Assembly: GCF_001442755.1 (NCBI RefSeq) | Contig: NZ_CP006367.1 | Coordinates: 124,001 to 188,000 of the forward strand | Length of the DNA stretch: 64,000 nucleotides | Direction of reading: 5' to 3' | DNA from: Aureimonas sp. AU20 | GTDB lineage: Bacteria; Pseudomonadota; Alphaproteobacteria; Rhizobiales; Rhizobiaceae | Shown: positions 52,211-61,137 of the stretch, one piece after another | Numbering within the stretch: position 1 is the stretch's first letter | Layout: every line of letters starts with the position of its first letter | Notes under the pieces: generated by a model | Database searches by the model: none | Told to the model about the DNA's origin: nothing | Seen by the model: only the letters and a program-made list of their open reading frames with translations | Position numbers and translations under genes: made by a program

Positions 52211-52225
52211 AGCGTCAGGCCTGCC

Positions 52226-53140
52226 TCAGCTCCCGTCGAGACGACCGGATCGATCGGCCAGCTCAAGCCAGATCTGTTCCTCAAGCTCGCTGCGCGGACC
52301 GAGAAGTCGCGCCACGATCACCTCCAGGTCGCAGCTCGGCAGATGGTCCGACAGGTCCGCAAGACGTCCCTCCTCGATCGGGCGACGCGCGAGCGAGGTC
52401 GGCACCCAAGCTGGCGCCACACCGGCCAGCGCCATCTCGCAGGAGGCGAAAGTCAGCGCCGTCTCCACCCTTGCCTCGAGACGCAGGTCGCGGCGCAACC
52501 GTGCAAGAACCGTCCGCTCCATGGCTTGCCCAAGGAAGACGTCCGCGGGATAGGCAACGAAGGGGAGCTCGCCCGCCGACAGGCACCCGAGAAACCAGTC
52601 GACCCGGCCTCTGGCCAGCACCGGAACGAGCTGCTCCCTCCCGATCACCACCGACTCCACGAAGTCCGTGCGGACGGGGTGGCTCGAGCCCGGCAGCCGG
52701 TAGACGACCGCGATGTCGGCCTGATGCGAGAAGAGTTGCGTCAGGCATTCGTCAAGATTGGCGGAGCGCAGACGGAAGAAGGCGTCGGGTGCCGTGCGCT
52801 GCGCCCGCTCGATGATCATCGCGGACATGGTCGCCGTCAGCGCATGCTGACTCACGATGACGATCCGGTTGGCCGAAAGCTTGGCACCCTGCTTCAGGTC
52901 ACCGACGAGCTGGCGCAGCGCCTCGGCGAGCTCTTCGATCCGCGAACGCTGCGTCTCCGTCGTCGGACGCAACTGCACCGGCTTGCGCGTGCGGTCGAAC
53001 AGCTCGACGCCGATATGCTGCTCAATCTGCTGGATGCGACGCGAGAAGGCCGACTGCGTCACGAAGCGACGCTCCGCCGCCTCGATAAAGGAACCGGTCT
53101 GCGCAACCGCGAGAATGTCTTCGAGCCACTCCAAGCGCAC
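52226..53140 (-). CDS. LysR-family regulator divergent from the PLP-lyase operon
   Basis: This is a LysR protein of about 304 aa: WLEDILAVAQTGSFIEAAERRFVTQSAFSRRIQQIE is the winged-helix part. GTG at 53140 (MRLEWLEDILAV) has AGGGA 10 nt upstream and matches LysR N-termini; the longer frame starts with TTG at 53161. It is divergent from the gene at 53258 across 117 bp that includes A+T-rich sequence, so it is the probable regulator of the 53258-64000 operon. The inducer is unknown. Confidence 0.85.
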   Translation of the reverse strand: MRLEWLEDILAVAQTGSFIEAAERRFVTQSAFSRRIQQIEQHIGVELFDRTRKPVQLRPTTETQRSRIEELAEALRQLVGDLKQGAKLSANRIVIVSQHALTATMSAMIIERAQRTAPDAFFRLRSANLDECLTQLFSHQADIAVVYRLPGSSHPVRTDFVESVVIGREQLVPVLARGRVDWFLGCLSAGELPFVAYPADVFLGQAMERTVLARLRRDLRLEARVETALTFASCEMALAGVAPAWVPTSLARRPIEEGRLADLSDHLPSCDLEVIVARLLGPRSELEEQIWLELADRSGRLDGS

Positions 53141-53257
53141 AACAGCACAATCCCTATGCAAAATGCATTTCGCGCATCTTTTATCCCAAATTTCTCATTT
53201 GTCGACGAGCTTTCCATCTGAAACAGTCCCCCTGCTCAAGTTCCGAAAGCTAGTCGC

Positions 53258-54280
53258 ATGAACCTTGCCCGTTTTCCTCGCATCTTTCTCGCACACCTGC
53301 CGACGCCGTTGGAGCGTCTGGACCGGTTGACCAAGGCGCTGGGCGGGCCGGAAATCTGGGTCAAGCGGGACGACTGCACCGGCCTGTCGACCGGCGGCAA
53401 CAAGACGCGCAAGCTAGAATTCCTGATGGCCGAGGCGATGAACGAGGGCGCGGACCTCGTGATCACGCAAGGCGCCACGCAATCCAACCACGCCCGCCAG
53501 ACCGCGGCCTTCGCCGCCAAGCTCGGGATGGGTTGCCACCTCCTCCTCGAGGACCGCACCGGCTCGAAGGACTTGAACTACAACGGCAACGGCAACGTGC
53601 TGCTCGACCATCTGCACGGCGCGACGACCGAGACGCGCCCCGGCGGCGCGGACATGGCGGCCGAGATGGAGGCGGTGGCCGAGCGGCTGCGCGGCGAGGG
53701 CCGGCACGTCTACGTCATTCCGGGCGGAGGGTCGAACCCGACCGGTGCGCTCGGCTACGTGAACTGCGCCTTCGAGCTGGTCGGTCAGATCAACGACCGC
53801 GCGCTGCCGATCGACCGTCTCGTGACGGCCACGGGCAGCGCGGGCACCCATGCGGGCCTGATCGTCGGTCTCAAGGCGATGAACGCGCAGCTTCCGCTGC
53901 TCGGCTTCGGCGTACGCGCTCCAAAGGAACGACAGGAAGCGAACGTCTTCGACCTCGCCTGCCGCACCGCGGAGAAACTCGGCTGTCCCGGCGTCGTCCA
54001 GCGCGAGGACGTGGTCGCCGACTGCGACTATGTGGGCGCAGGATACGGCGTGCCGCGCGAGGACACGATCGAGGCGATCGCGATGTTTGCGCAGCTCGAG
54101 GGCATCCTTCTTGACCCCGTTTACTCGGCCAAGGCCGCCGCGGGGCTCATCGACTACTGCCGCGAGGGCCGCTTTGCCAAGGGCGAGCGGGTGGTCTTCC
54201 TCCATACGGGCGGCTCAGCCGCTTTGTTCGGCTACGATGCGGCGCTCGCCGCCGTTCGACCCGCCGACCTGGCGAGCTGA
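53258..54280 (+). CDS. PLP-dependent D-cysteine desulfhydrase / L-cysteate sulfo-lyase family enzyme
   Basis: This 340-aa enzyme of the ACC deaminase/D-cysteine desulfhydrase fold-type II family has the PLP lysine K49 in [56 protein letters not shown] and [12 protein letters not shown]. By memory its start ([20 protein letters not shown]) and overall sequence are very like CuyA, the L-cysteate sulfo-lyase of Ruegeria pomeroyi, which yields pyruvate, ammonium and sulfite. D-cysteine desulfhydrase, giving sulfide, is the other option; sequence alone cannot decide. It is the first gene of a catabolic operon with its own divergent LysR. Confidence 0.8.
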   Translation: MNLARFPRIFLAHLPTPLERLDRLTKALGGPEIWVKRDDCTGLSTGGNKTRKLEFLMAEAMNEGADLVITQGATQSNHARQTAAFAAKLGMGCHLLLEDRTGSKDLNYNGNGNVLLDHLHGATTETRPGGADMAAEMEAVAERLRGEGRHVYVIPGGGSNPTGALGYVNCAFELVGQINDRALPIDRLVTATGSAGTHAGLIVGLKAMNAQLPLLGFGVRAPKERQEANVFDLACRTAEKLGCPGVVQREDVVADCDYVGAGYGVPREDTIEAIAMFAQLEGILLDPVYSAKAAAGLIDYCREGRFAKGERVVFLHTGGSAALFGYDAALAAVRPADLAS

Positions 54281-54289
54281 GCGCCGCCG

Positions 54290-55027
54290 ATGCCCGTTCC
54301 CGTCCGTCGACCCATCGGCATCCTGGGAGGCATGGGCCCGGAGGCGACCGTGCTTCTCATGCAGAAGCTGATTCAGGCCGTCCCGGCGCAGGACGACGCG
54401 GACCACGTTCCCCTCCTCGTGGATCAGAACCCGCAGGTTCCCTCGCGGATCCTGCACCTGATCGAGGGCACAGGCGAGGATCCGGGACCGACGCTGGCCG
54501 CGATGGCCGCTCGGCTGGAGCGTGCGGGGGCGCAGGCCATCGCCATGCCCTGCAACACGGCGCATCACTATGCGCTGGCGATCCGGAGCGCGGTCGCCGT
54601 CCCGTTCATCGACATGGTGGCGGAAGCGGTCGCCCGGGCGCGGACCCTTGCCGACGGGAGTGGACGCGTCGGCCTATTGGCGTCGCCGGCCGTGCGCCGC
54701 ATCGCGCTCTTCGAACCTGCTTTCGAGGCGGCCGGACTGGTGCCCGTCTATTTGGAAGCGGACGAGGCGCTTCTTTCGGTGATACGCCGCGTCAAGGCGG
54801 AGGGTCCGACCGCAGCGGCCCGGGCCGGTCTCGCCGAAGCCTCTGCCAGCCTCGCCGAGCGCGGTGCGAGCGTCCAGATGATCGCCTGCACCGAATTCTC
54901 GCTGCTGAGCGACGCGATGGCGCCCGGTGTGCGGTCCTTCGACGCGATGGACTGCTTGGTGGAGGCGATCGTCGCGTTCGCCTTGCTGAAGGAGCCGGCG
55001 CGCGACATGAGGGAGGCGCGGGCATGA
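54290..55027 (+). CDS. Aspartate/glutamate racemase-family protein
   Basis: This 245-aa cofactor-independent racemase-fold protein has both catalytic cysteines, C88 (AIAMPCNTAHHY) and C200 (MIACTEFSLL), and an N-terminal IGILGGMGPEAT typical of the Asp/Glu racemase (YgeA/RacD) family. Such enzymes epimerise amino acids or hydantoins. It starts 9 bp after the PLP lyase gene and overlaps the next gene by four bases, so it belongs to the same pathway, perhaps adjusting the configuration of the substrate for the lyase. Confidence 0.85.
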   Translation: MPVPVRRPIGILGGMGPEATVLLMQKLIQAVPAQDDADHVPLLVDQNPQVPSRILHLIEGTGEDPGPTLAAMAARLERAGAQAIAMPCNTAHHYALAIRSAVAVPFIDMVAEAVARARTLADGSGRVGLLASPAVRRIALFEPAFEAAGLVPVYLEADEALLSVIRRVKAEGPTAAARAGLAEASASLAERGASVQMIACTEFSLLSDAMAPGVRSFDAMDCLVEAIVAFALLKEPARDMREARA

Positions 55028-55941
55028 CGACGGCCGATCGCAACGAAGTCCAGCCTTGGCTCTGGGACGAGCCAACCTGGCGAGCGAAGGTGGACAAGGT
55101 CCGGGCCGGACGCTCGCTTCGGCCCGAGCGCTGGCCGAATGGCGCGCGCATGGCGTTCGCCGTCTCGTTCGATTCCGACCACGAGACTTTCGAGCTGAAG
55201 AACGGCGGCCGCTCGATCGGGCGGATGAGCCAGGGGCAGTACGGCGCGCGTCGAGGCGTTTGGCGGATCCTTCGACTCTTGGAGCAGCACGAGGTACCGG
55301 CCTCCTTCTTCGTTCCCGCCGTTTCGGCCCTGATCAACCCAGACGAGATCCGCGCGGCGCGCGACGCGGGCCACGAGATCGGGATCCACAGCTGGATCCA
55401 CGAGATGAACTCGGGGCTGGACCACGCCACGGAGCGCGATCTAGCCCTTCGCGCCGCCGACGTCCTGGAACGGCTGTCGGGCGTGCGGCCGGTCGGCATG
55501 CGCACCGCGTCCTGGGACTTCAGCCCCCATACGCTTGCCATCGTGCGCGAGATGGGTCTTCTCTACGACTCCTCACTCATGGCCGACGACGAGCCCTATG
55601 AGCTTCTGGCGGATGGTGAGCCGACCGGCGTGGTCGAGATCCCGGTGGAATGGATCCGCGACGACGCCCCCTACATGGCGATGGACCGCGCTGGTGGCGC
55701 CCGACCCTACGGCGGTCCCGCGATGGTGGCCGACATCCTGCGTCGCGAGCTGGACCTGGCCTATGCCGAGGGCGGACTGTTCCAGATGACCCTGCATCCC
55801 CACCATGTCGGTCATCGCTCCCGAATCTTCATCCTGGAGGATACGATTCTCCATGCGCGCTCGAAAAGCGATGTCTGGTTCTGCACCCACGCGGAGCTAG
55901 CGCGCTACTGTGCGCGGGAATGCGGGCTTGCCGCTCCCTGA
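55024..55941 (+). CDS. Polysaccharide deacetylase-family (PuuE/NodB-fold) amidohydrolase
   Basis: This 305-aa metal-dependent deacylase of the NodB fold has motif 1 FAVSFDSDHE, motif 2 GIHSWIHEM (HxxxH metal ligands) and motif 3 RTASWDFSP. It lacks a signal peptide, so it acts in the cytoplasm on a small imported amide, as PuuE does on allantoin, rather than on cell wall. It is translationally coupled to the racemase gene. The substrate is unknown. Confidence 0.82.
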   Translation: MTTADRNEVQPWLWDEPTWRAKVDKVRAGRSLRPERWPNGARMAFAVSFDSDHETFELKNGGRSIGRMSQGQYGARRGVWRILRLLEQHEVPASFFVPAVSALINPDEIRAARDAGHEIGIHSWIHEMNSGLDHATERDLALRAADVLERLSGVRPVGMRTASWDFSPHTLAIVREMGLLYDSSLMADDEPYELLADGEPTGVVEIPVEWIRDDAPYMAMDRAGGARPYGGPAMVADILRRELDLAYAEGGLFQMTLHPHHVGHRSRIFILEDTILHARSKSDVWFCTHAELARYCARECGLAAP

Positions 55942-56021
55942 GTCGAGCCCGTTCGGCACGGCGCGCCGGATTGGCGGCGCGGCACCACCCAAAGCCCAGC
56001 ACACGAGAAAGGTCGCACGGT

Positions 56022-57524
56022 ATGAATCGCATGAAACGAGGACTGGCATCCGCCGCCGTTGCCGTCATGGCGTTGATCGCGACCGGTGCTCTGGCCCAGA
56101 CCAAGGAAACGCTGACGATCGATCTGCCCGGCGAGGCCGCGACGCTCGATCCCCATCTCCAGTGGAACACTGAGAGCTATACGATCTACCGCAACATCTT
56201 CGACAACCTTTTGACCCGGAACGCGGCGGGCGAGATCGTGCCTCAGATCGCAACGAAGTGGGCCTACGACAACGACACGACGCTCACCTTCACGATCCGC
56301 GACGACGTCACCTTTCAAGACGGCACGAAGCTGACCGCTGAGGACGTCGCCTTCTCGGTGAACCGCATCATCGACCCGGCGCTGAAGAGCCCGCAACTTT
56401 CGCAGTTCGACCAGATCCAGTCGGCCGAGGTGGTGGACCCGGTGACGGTCCGCCTCAAAACCAAGTCGGCCTATCCTGCGCTTCTGGCGCAGCTCGTGAA
56501 GCTCTCGATCGTGCCCAAGGCCTATGTAGAGAAGGTGGGTGATGCCGAATTCAACTTGAAGCCGGTCGGCAGCGGTCCCTACAAGCTTGTGGAATGGAAG
56601 AAGGGCGTCGAAACCGACCTTGCGGCCTACGACGCGTACTGGCGCGGCAAGCCGCCCTTCCCGCGCGTCGTGTTCCGCGCCGTGCCCGACGTCTCGACCC
56701 GCATCGCCGACCTCCAGACCGGCAAGGCTGATCTCGCGCGCGAGGTACCCCCCGACCAAGCCTTCAGCTTGAAGGACGGCGCCGATACCCAGCTCCTGTC
56801 GGCTCCGACCGAACGGGTGGGCTATCTCTACCTGAACGCCCAGGCCGGCCCGACCAAGGACGTTCGCGTCCGACAGGCCATCGCCTACGCGATTGACCGG
56901 CAGGGCCTCGTGGACGCGCTGCTCGAGGGCTACGGCAAGCCGGTCAACATCGTCGGGGCTGAGCCGATCTTCGGCTACACAGCCGAGGTCGAGGGCTATG
57001 CCTACGATCCCGACAAGGCGATCGAGCTAATCAAGCAGGCCGGCGCCGAAGGCGCGACGGTCGAGTTCCTGACCTCCCCCTCCTACAGCCGGGCGCTCGT
57101 GGAGGCGATCCAGCAGATGCTGAACGAGGTCGGCCTCAACGTCGAGATCGCCTCCAGCGATCAGGCGACCTTCCTGAAGCGCCGGCAGGGCGAGGCGGCG
57201 AATGCCGGCGGAATGGCGCTCGGCCTCTGGTCTTGCGCCTGCCAGGACGCGGACGGCATCATCTTCCCCCTGTTCCGCAGCGGCGGCATCTGGGCGAAGT
57301 ACGAGAACACGAACTACAACGCGCTGGTCGACGAGGCGCGCACGATCCTCGACGGCGACAAGCGCCTCGGACTTTACAAGCAGGCCTACGAGATCCTGCG
57401 CGAGGACGTTCCGGGTATTGGCCTCTACCAGGTCTACGCGCTCTACGGCGCCTCCAAGAAGCTCCAGTGGCAGCCCACCGCCAACGAGGCCATGTTCGTA
57501 ATGGACATGAGCTGGCAGCCGTAA
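56022..57524 (+). CDS. ABC transporter substrate-binding protein, dipeptide/oligopeptide (SBP family 5)
   Basis: This is a 500-aa periplasmic binding protein. The signal peptide is at residues 1-25 (RGLASAAVAVMALIATGALAQ). The mature part shows the family 5 pattern: ATLDPHLQWNTESYTIYRNIFDNLL, IRDDVTFQDGTKLTAEDVAFSVNRI, VGSGPYKLVEW, VRVRQAIAYAIDRQGLVD. Family 5 binds peptides, nickel, opines and glutathione, so the ligand is open. AAAGG lies 9 nt before the ATG; an ATG at 56031 is also possible. An 80-bp gap precedes it. Confidence 0.9.
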   Translation: MNRMKRGLASAAVAVMALIATGALAQTKETLTIDLPGEAATLDPHLQWNTESYTIYRNIFDNLLTRNAAGEIVPQIATKWAYDNDTTLTFTIRDDVTFQDGTKLTAEDVAFSVNRIIDPALKSPQLSQFDQIQSAEVVDPVTVRLKTKSAYPALLAQLVKLSIVPKAYVEKVGDAEFNLKPVGSGPYKLVEWKKGVETDLAAYDAYWRGKPPFPRVVFRAVPDVSTRIADLQTGKADLAREVPPDQAFSLKDGADTQLLSAPTERVGYLYLNAQAGPTKDVRVRQAIAYAIDRQGLVDALLEGYGKPVNIVGAEPIFGYTAEVEGYAYDPDKAIELIKQAGAEGATVEFLTSPSYSRALVEAIQQMLNEVGLNVEIASSDQATFLKRRQGEAANAGGMALGLWSCACQDADGIIFPLFRSGGIWAKYENTNYNALVDEARTILDGDKRLGLYKQAYEILREDVPGIGLYQVYALYGASKKLQWQPTANEAMFVMDMSWQP

Positions 57525-57541
57525 GGGGCCGGACGCCGATC

Positions 57542-58462
57542 ATGTTGAGCTACGCCGTCCAGCGCTTCCTGCAAGCGATCGTCGCGATCTTCGGCGTGCT
57601 TACGATCGTGTTTGTCGTGATGCATCTGTCGGGGGACCCGACGCTGCTCCTGGTGCCCCAGGATGCCTCGGCCGAAATGATCGCCGAGTTGAGGCGCCAG
57701 CTCGGCTTCGACCGGCCCATCTCGGTCCAGTATCTCGACTATCTTGCCGGACTCTTCCGGCTGGACTTCGGTCTTTCCGTCGTCCAGCGCGTGCCCGCCC
57801 TCGACATCGTCCTGTCGCGCCTGCCCTACACGATCCAGCTGGCGGCAGGCGCGCTTCTCATCGCGGTCGGCGTCGGCATCCCGGCGGGCATCGTCATGGC
57901 GACGCGACGCGGGACCGCCGTTGAGCGTCTCCTGACCGCGATCGTGGTGACCGGTCAGAGCGTGCCGACCTTCCTGTCGGGCATCCTCCTGATCTTCGTG
58001 TTCGGCGTCACGCTGCGCTGGCTACCGACGTCCGGCTCGGGTGAATGGTCCGCCATGATCATGCCCTCCATCGCGCTGGGGGCTCTCTCCATGTCAACGT
58101 TTGCGCGTATGACCCGCATCTCGATCGTGGACGAGCTGTCCAAGGACTATGTGCGGGCGGGTCGCGCGCGCGGCCTGTCGCTGGCCCAGGTCGTCGCGCG
58201 GCACGTCCTTCGCAACGCCTCGATCCCCGTGATCACGATCGCCGCGCTGGAGATCGGCAACCTCCTCGCCGGCGCGGTGATCGTCGAGACGGTGTTCGCC
58301 TGGCCCGGCATCGGGCAGCTCGCGATCCAGTCCATCCAGTCGCGCGACTTCCTGGTGGTTCAGGTGATCGTGCTCCTGATCTCCTTCGTCTACGTCATGA
58401 CCAGCGTGCTCGCGGACTTCGTCTACGTCCTCGTCGATCCGCGCATCCGGCTGGCGCGATAG
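57542..58462 (+). CDS. ABC transporter permease, DppB/OppB type
   Basis: This 306-aa inner-membrane permease starts MLSYAVQRFLQAIVAIFGVLTIVFVVMHLSGDP, the standard DppB beginning, with six membrane segments. The EAA-loop region is DYVRAGRARGLSLAQVVARHVLRNASIPVITI. It follows the binding-protein gene by 17 bp and pairs with the DppC-like permease next to it. Confidence 0.92.
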   Translation: MLSYAVQRFLQAIVAIFGVLTIVFVVMHLSGDPTLLLVPQDASAEMIAELRRQLGFDRPISVQYLDYLAGLFRLDFGLSVVQRVPALDIVLSRLPYTIQLAAGALLIAVGVGIPAGIVMATRRGTAVERLLTAIVVTGQSVPTFLSGILLIFVFGVTLRWLPTSGSGEWSAMIMPSIALGALSMSTFARMTRISIVDELSKDYVRAGRARGLSLAQVVARHVLRNASIPVITIAALEIGNLLAGAVIVETVFAWPGIGQLAIQSIQSRDFLVVQVIVLLISFVYVMTSVLADFVYVLVDPRIRLAR

Positions 58463-58471
58463 GGAGCCGCC

Positions 58472-59335
58472 ATGACCGTGCCCGCCCTCGCCCTTCGCCG
58501 GCGCGCACGCCGCGTCCCCCCTTCGGTGGTCGTGGTGCTCCTTATCTTGGCGGCGATCGTCCTTCTAACGGTGCTCGCCCCCTACGTCGCGCCCTTCGAC
58601 CCCAACCGGCAGACGCTCCTCGCCCGTCTGAAGCCTCCCGGCTTCACCTATCGCGGCGCGACCTACTGGCTCGGCACGGATGATCTCGGCCGCGACCTTC
58701 TGTCGAGGACGCTCTATGGGGCCGGCGTGTCGCTCGGCGTCGCGAGCCTTTCGGTGGTGGTCTCGACGATGGTCGGCGTCACGCTCGGCATGCTGGCCGG
58801 GTGGTTCCGGGGCTGGACCGAGACGGTGATCATGCGCCTCGTCGACATCATGATGTCGATTCCTGCGATCCTGCTGGCCGTCCTGACGGTGGCGGTGCTG
58901 GGACCGGGCTTTCAGAAGCTCGTGCTGGTTCTCGCCCTCACCCGCTGGCCCCGCTACACACGCGTTGCCTACGCCCAGACGCTGCAGGTGGCGAACCTGC
59001 CTTTCATCAAGGCCTCGGAGCTGGCGGGCGCGGGGGCGATGCGCATCCTCTTCCACCATGTCCTGCCCAACATCGCGGGACCGATCCTGATCGTCATGAC
59101 CGCCGAGTTCGGCCTGATGATCCTGTTCGAGTCGGGTCTCTCCTTCCTCGGTCTCGGCATCCAGCCGCCGTCCGCCAGCTGGGGTTCGATCATGAGCGTC
59201 GGGCGCCAGTACATCGAGCGCGCGCCCTGGATCGTTGCGGTTCCAGGCGCCTGCCTCTTCCTGCTCGTCTTTTCCGTCAACGTCGTAGGCGACTGGTTGC
59301 GAGACCAGCTCGACCCGCGCTCGCGAACCCGCTGA
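58472..59335 (+). CDS. ABC transporter permease, DppC/OppC type
   Basis: This 287-aa permease has an Arg-rich cytoplasmic N-terminus, the DppC hallmark YWLGTDDLGRDLLSRTLYGAGVSL, and a family EAA loop (LPFIKASELAGAGAMRILFHHVLPNIAGPI). It starts 9 bp after the DppB-like gene. Together with that protein it forms the membrane channel of the importer. Confidence 0.92.
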   Translation: MTVPALALRRRARRVPPSVVVVLLILAAIVLLTVLAPYVAPFDPNRQTLLARLKPPGFTYRGATYWLGTDDLGRDLLSRTLYGAGVSLGVASLSVVVSTMVGVTLGMLAGWFRGWTETVIMRLVDIMMSIPAILLAVLTVAVLGPGFQKLVLVLALTRWPRYTRVAYAQTLQVANLPFIKASELAGAGAMRILFHHVLPNIAGPILIVMTAEFGLMILFESGLSFLGLGIQPPSASWGSIMSVGRQYIERAPWIVAVPGACLFLLVFSVNVVGDWLRDQLDPRSRTR

Positions 59336-59347
59336 AGGATGCCTCCT

Positions 59348-60130
59348 ATGGAGTTCCAGAACAGGACGATGGTCGTGACCGGCGCAGCCGGTATCTTCGG
59401 CGGCTGGATCGCAAGCTACTTCGCCAAGCGCGGCGCGAAGCTCTGTCTTAGCGACAACCGCATGGACGGGCTCGAGAAGCGGGCCGCCGACCTCGGGCTC
59501 GATCCGGGCATCACGCTCCTCCACGCCACCGAGTTGACCGACGACGAGTCCATGCTCTCGCTGGTCGACCTCGTGCGGGAGAGCTGGGGCGCGCCCGACA
59601 TCCTGGTCAACAACGCGGGCATCTACACGCGCTACGACCTCCTGGACATGGAGTTCGCGGACTTCGATCGAGTCTTCAGCATCAACCTTCGCGCGCCCTT
59701 CGTCCTGTCGCGCGAGATGTCCAAACTCATGATCGCTCAACGGCGGCAGGGCTCGATTGTCAACATCTCGTCGGGCGCGGCGCGCAAGATGAACCAGGGC
59801 TCGGTCACCTACTGCACATCCAAGACAGCGCTGGAGCGCCTGTCCAAAGGCTTCGCCCTGGAGCTCGCCCATCACGGCATCCGCGTGAACGTCGTGGAGC
59901 CGGGATTCGCGCCGGGCAGCGAGGTCTCAGCCTTGAGCGACGCCTATGTCGCCAACATGCTCGCCAACATCCCGCTCGGCCGCGCCAGCGGCCCAGAGGA
60001 CGCCGCCTCCGCCATCGCCTACCTCTGCTCGGAGCAGGCCGGCTTCGTGACGGGTGCCGTCATCAGCGTCGACGGCGGCAACTCGATCGGCACCTATCGC
60101 CGGCCCGAGCCGGCCGCGGCGGCGGGCTGA
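59348..60130 (+). CDS. Short-chain dehydrogenase/reductase
   Basis: This is a 260-aa classical SDR. NAD(P) site TGAAGIFGG, LVNNAGIYTRYDL, catalytic Ser in VNISSGAARKMNQ, Tyr-x3-Lys in VTYCTSKTALERL, and C-terminal VISVDGGNSIGTY. The ATG at 59348 has AAGGA at a 9-nt distance; the ATG at 59339 is too close to it. Its place inside the transporter genes suggests it oxidises or reduces an alcohol or ketone of the imported compound. It shares one base with the next gene. Confidence 0.88.
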   Translation: MEFQNRTMVVTGAAGIFGGWIASYFAKRGAKLCLSDNRMDGLEKRAADLGLDPGITLLHATELTDDESMLSLVDLVRESWGAPDILVNNAGIYTRYDLLDMEFADFDRVFSINLRAPFVLSREMSKLMIAQRRQGSIVNISSGAARKMNQGSVTYCTSKTALERLSKGFALELAHHGIRVNVVEPGFAPGSEVSALSDAYVANMLANIPLGRASGPEDAASAIAYLCSEQAGFVTGAVISVDGGNSIGTYRRPEPAAAAG

Positions 60131-61137
60131 TGAGCGCGAGCGCAGCAGTGCCGACCGGCGCGCTTCTTCGGGTCGAGGACCTGACCATCGAGATCGACGG
60201 CGCCCATGTCGTGGACGGTGTGTCCTTCGCCGTGGATGCGGGCCGCGTGCTGGCGCTGGTGGGCGAGTCCGGCTGCGGCAAGTCGCTGACCTCCTATGCC
60301 ATGCTCGGCCTCCTGCCGCCCGCCGCACGCCGAACGGCAGGTCGCATCCAGCTTGCCGACACCGACCTCTCGGCCTTGAGCGAGCGCCAGTTCCGTCGGG
60401 TCCGCGGTCGCGACATCTCGATCATCTTCCAGGAGCCCAGCGCCTCGCTGGATCCGCTCAGCACGGTGGGCGCCCAGATCGCCGAGGCCTACCGCGCCCA
60501 TCACAAGGTTTCGATGAGGGAGGCGCTCACGGCAGCACGCGCCATGCTCGCCGACGTCGGCATTCCCGATCCGGACCGCCGGCTCCACCAGTATCCGTTC
60601 GAGCTGTCGGGCGGCATGTGCCAGCGCATCATGATCTCGATTGCGCTGATCTGCGCCCCGCGCGTGCTGGTCGCCGACGAGCCCACCACCGCGCTCGACG
60701 TGACGATCCAGGCCCAGATCCTAGACCTGATGAAGCGGCTCGTCGCCGAGCGCGGTACGGCGGTCGTCATCATCACGCACGACATGGGCGTCGTGGCCGA
60801 CATCGCCGACGACGTCGCGGTCATGTATGCGGGGCGCGTGGCCGAGATCGCGCCCGTCGAAGAGCTCTTCGCCCGGCCCCAGCACCCTTATACGGCGCTG
60901 CTTCTCGCCAGCGTTCCCAAGCCCGGACACCCGCCCAAGGTTGACCTCGCCACGATCGAGGGCATGGTCCCCGCCCCGCAGGAGTTCGGCCCCGGCTGCC
61001 GCTTCGTCGACCGCTGCCCGCTCGCGAGCGAGCAATGCCGAAGGGAGCAGCCGCCGCTCTTCGAGCGCGGCGGCCGCCATCGCTCCGCCTGCTGGCACGC
61101 CGACCGCGTTTCCGAGCTTGGAAGGATCGCCGCATGA
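60130..61137 (+). CDS. ABC transporter ATP-binding protein, DppD/OppD type
   Basis: This 335-aa ATPase has Walker A GESGCGKS, signature ELSGGMCQRIMISIAL, Walker B VLVADEPTTALD and H-loop IITHDMGVV. The C-terminal oligopeptide extension carries CRFVDRCPLASEQCRREQPPL, a cysteine set (C-x6-C-x6-C type) that binds [4Fe-4S] in some DppD proteins. It overlaps the next ATPase gene by four bases. Confidence 0.93.
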   Translation: MSASAAVPTGALLRVEDLTIEIDGAHVVDGVSFAVDAGRVLALVGESGCGKSLTSYAMLGLLPPAARRTAGRIQLADTDLSALSERQFRRVRGRDISIIFQEPSASLDPLSTVGAQIAEAYRAHHKVSMREALTAARAMLADVGIPDPDRRLHQYPFELSGGMCQRIMISIALICAPRVLVADEPTTALDVTIQAQILDLMKRLVAERGTAVVIITHDMGVVADIADDVAVMYAGRVAEIAPVEELFARPQHPYTALLLASVPKPGHPPKVDLATIEGMVPAPQEFGPGCRFVDRCPLASEQCRREQPPLFERGGRHRSACWHADRVSELGRIAA

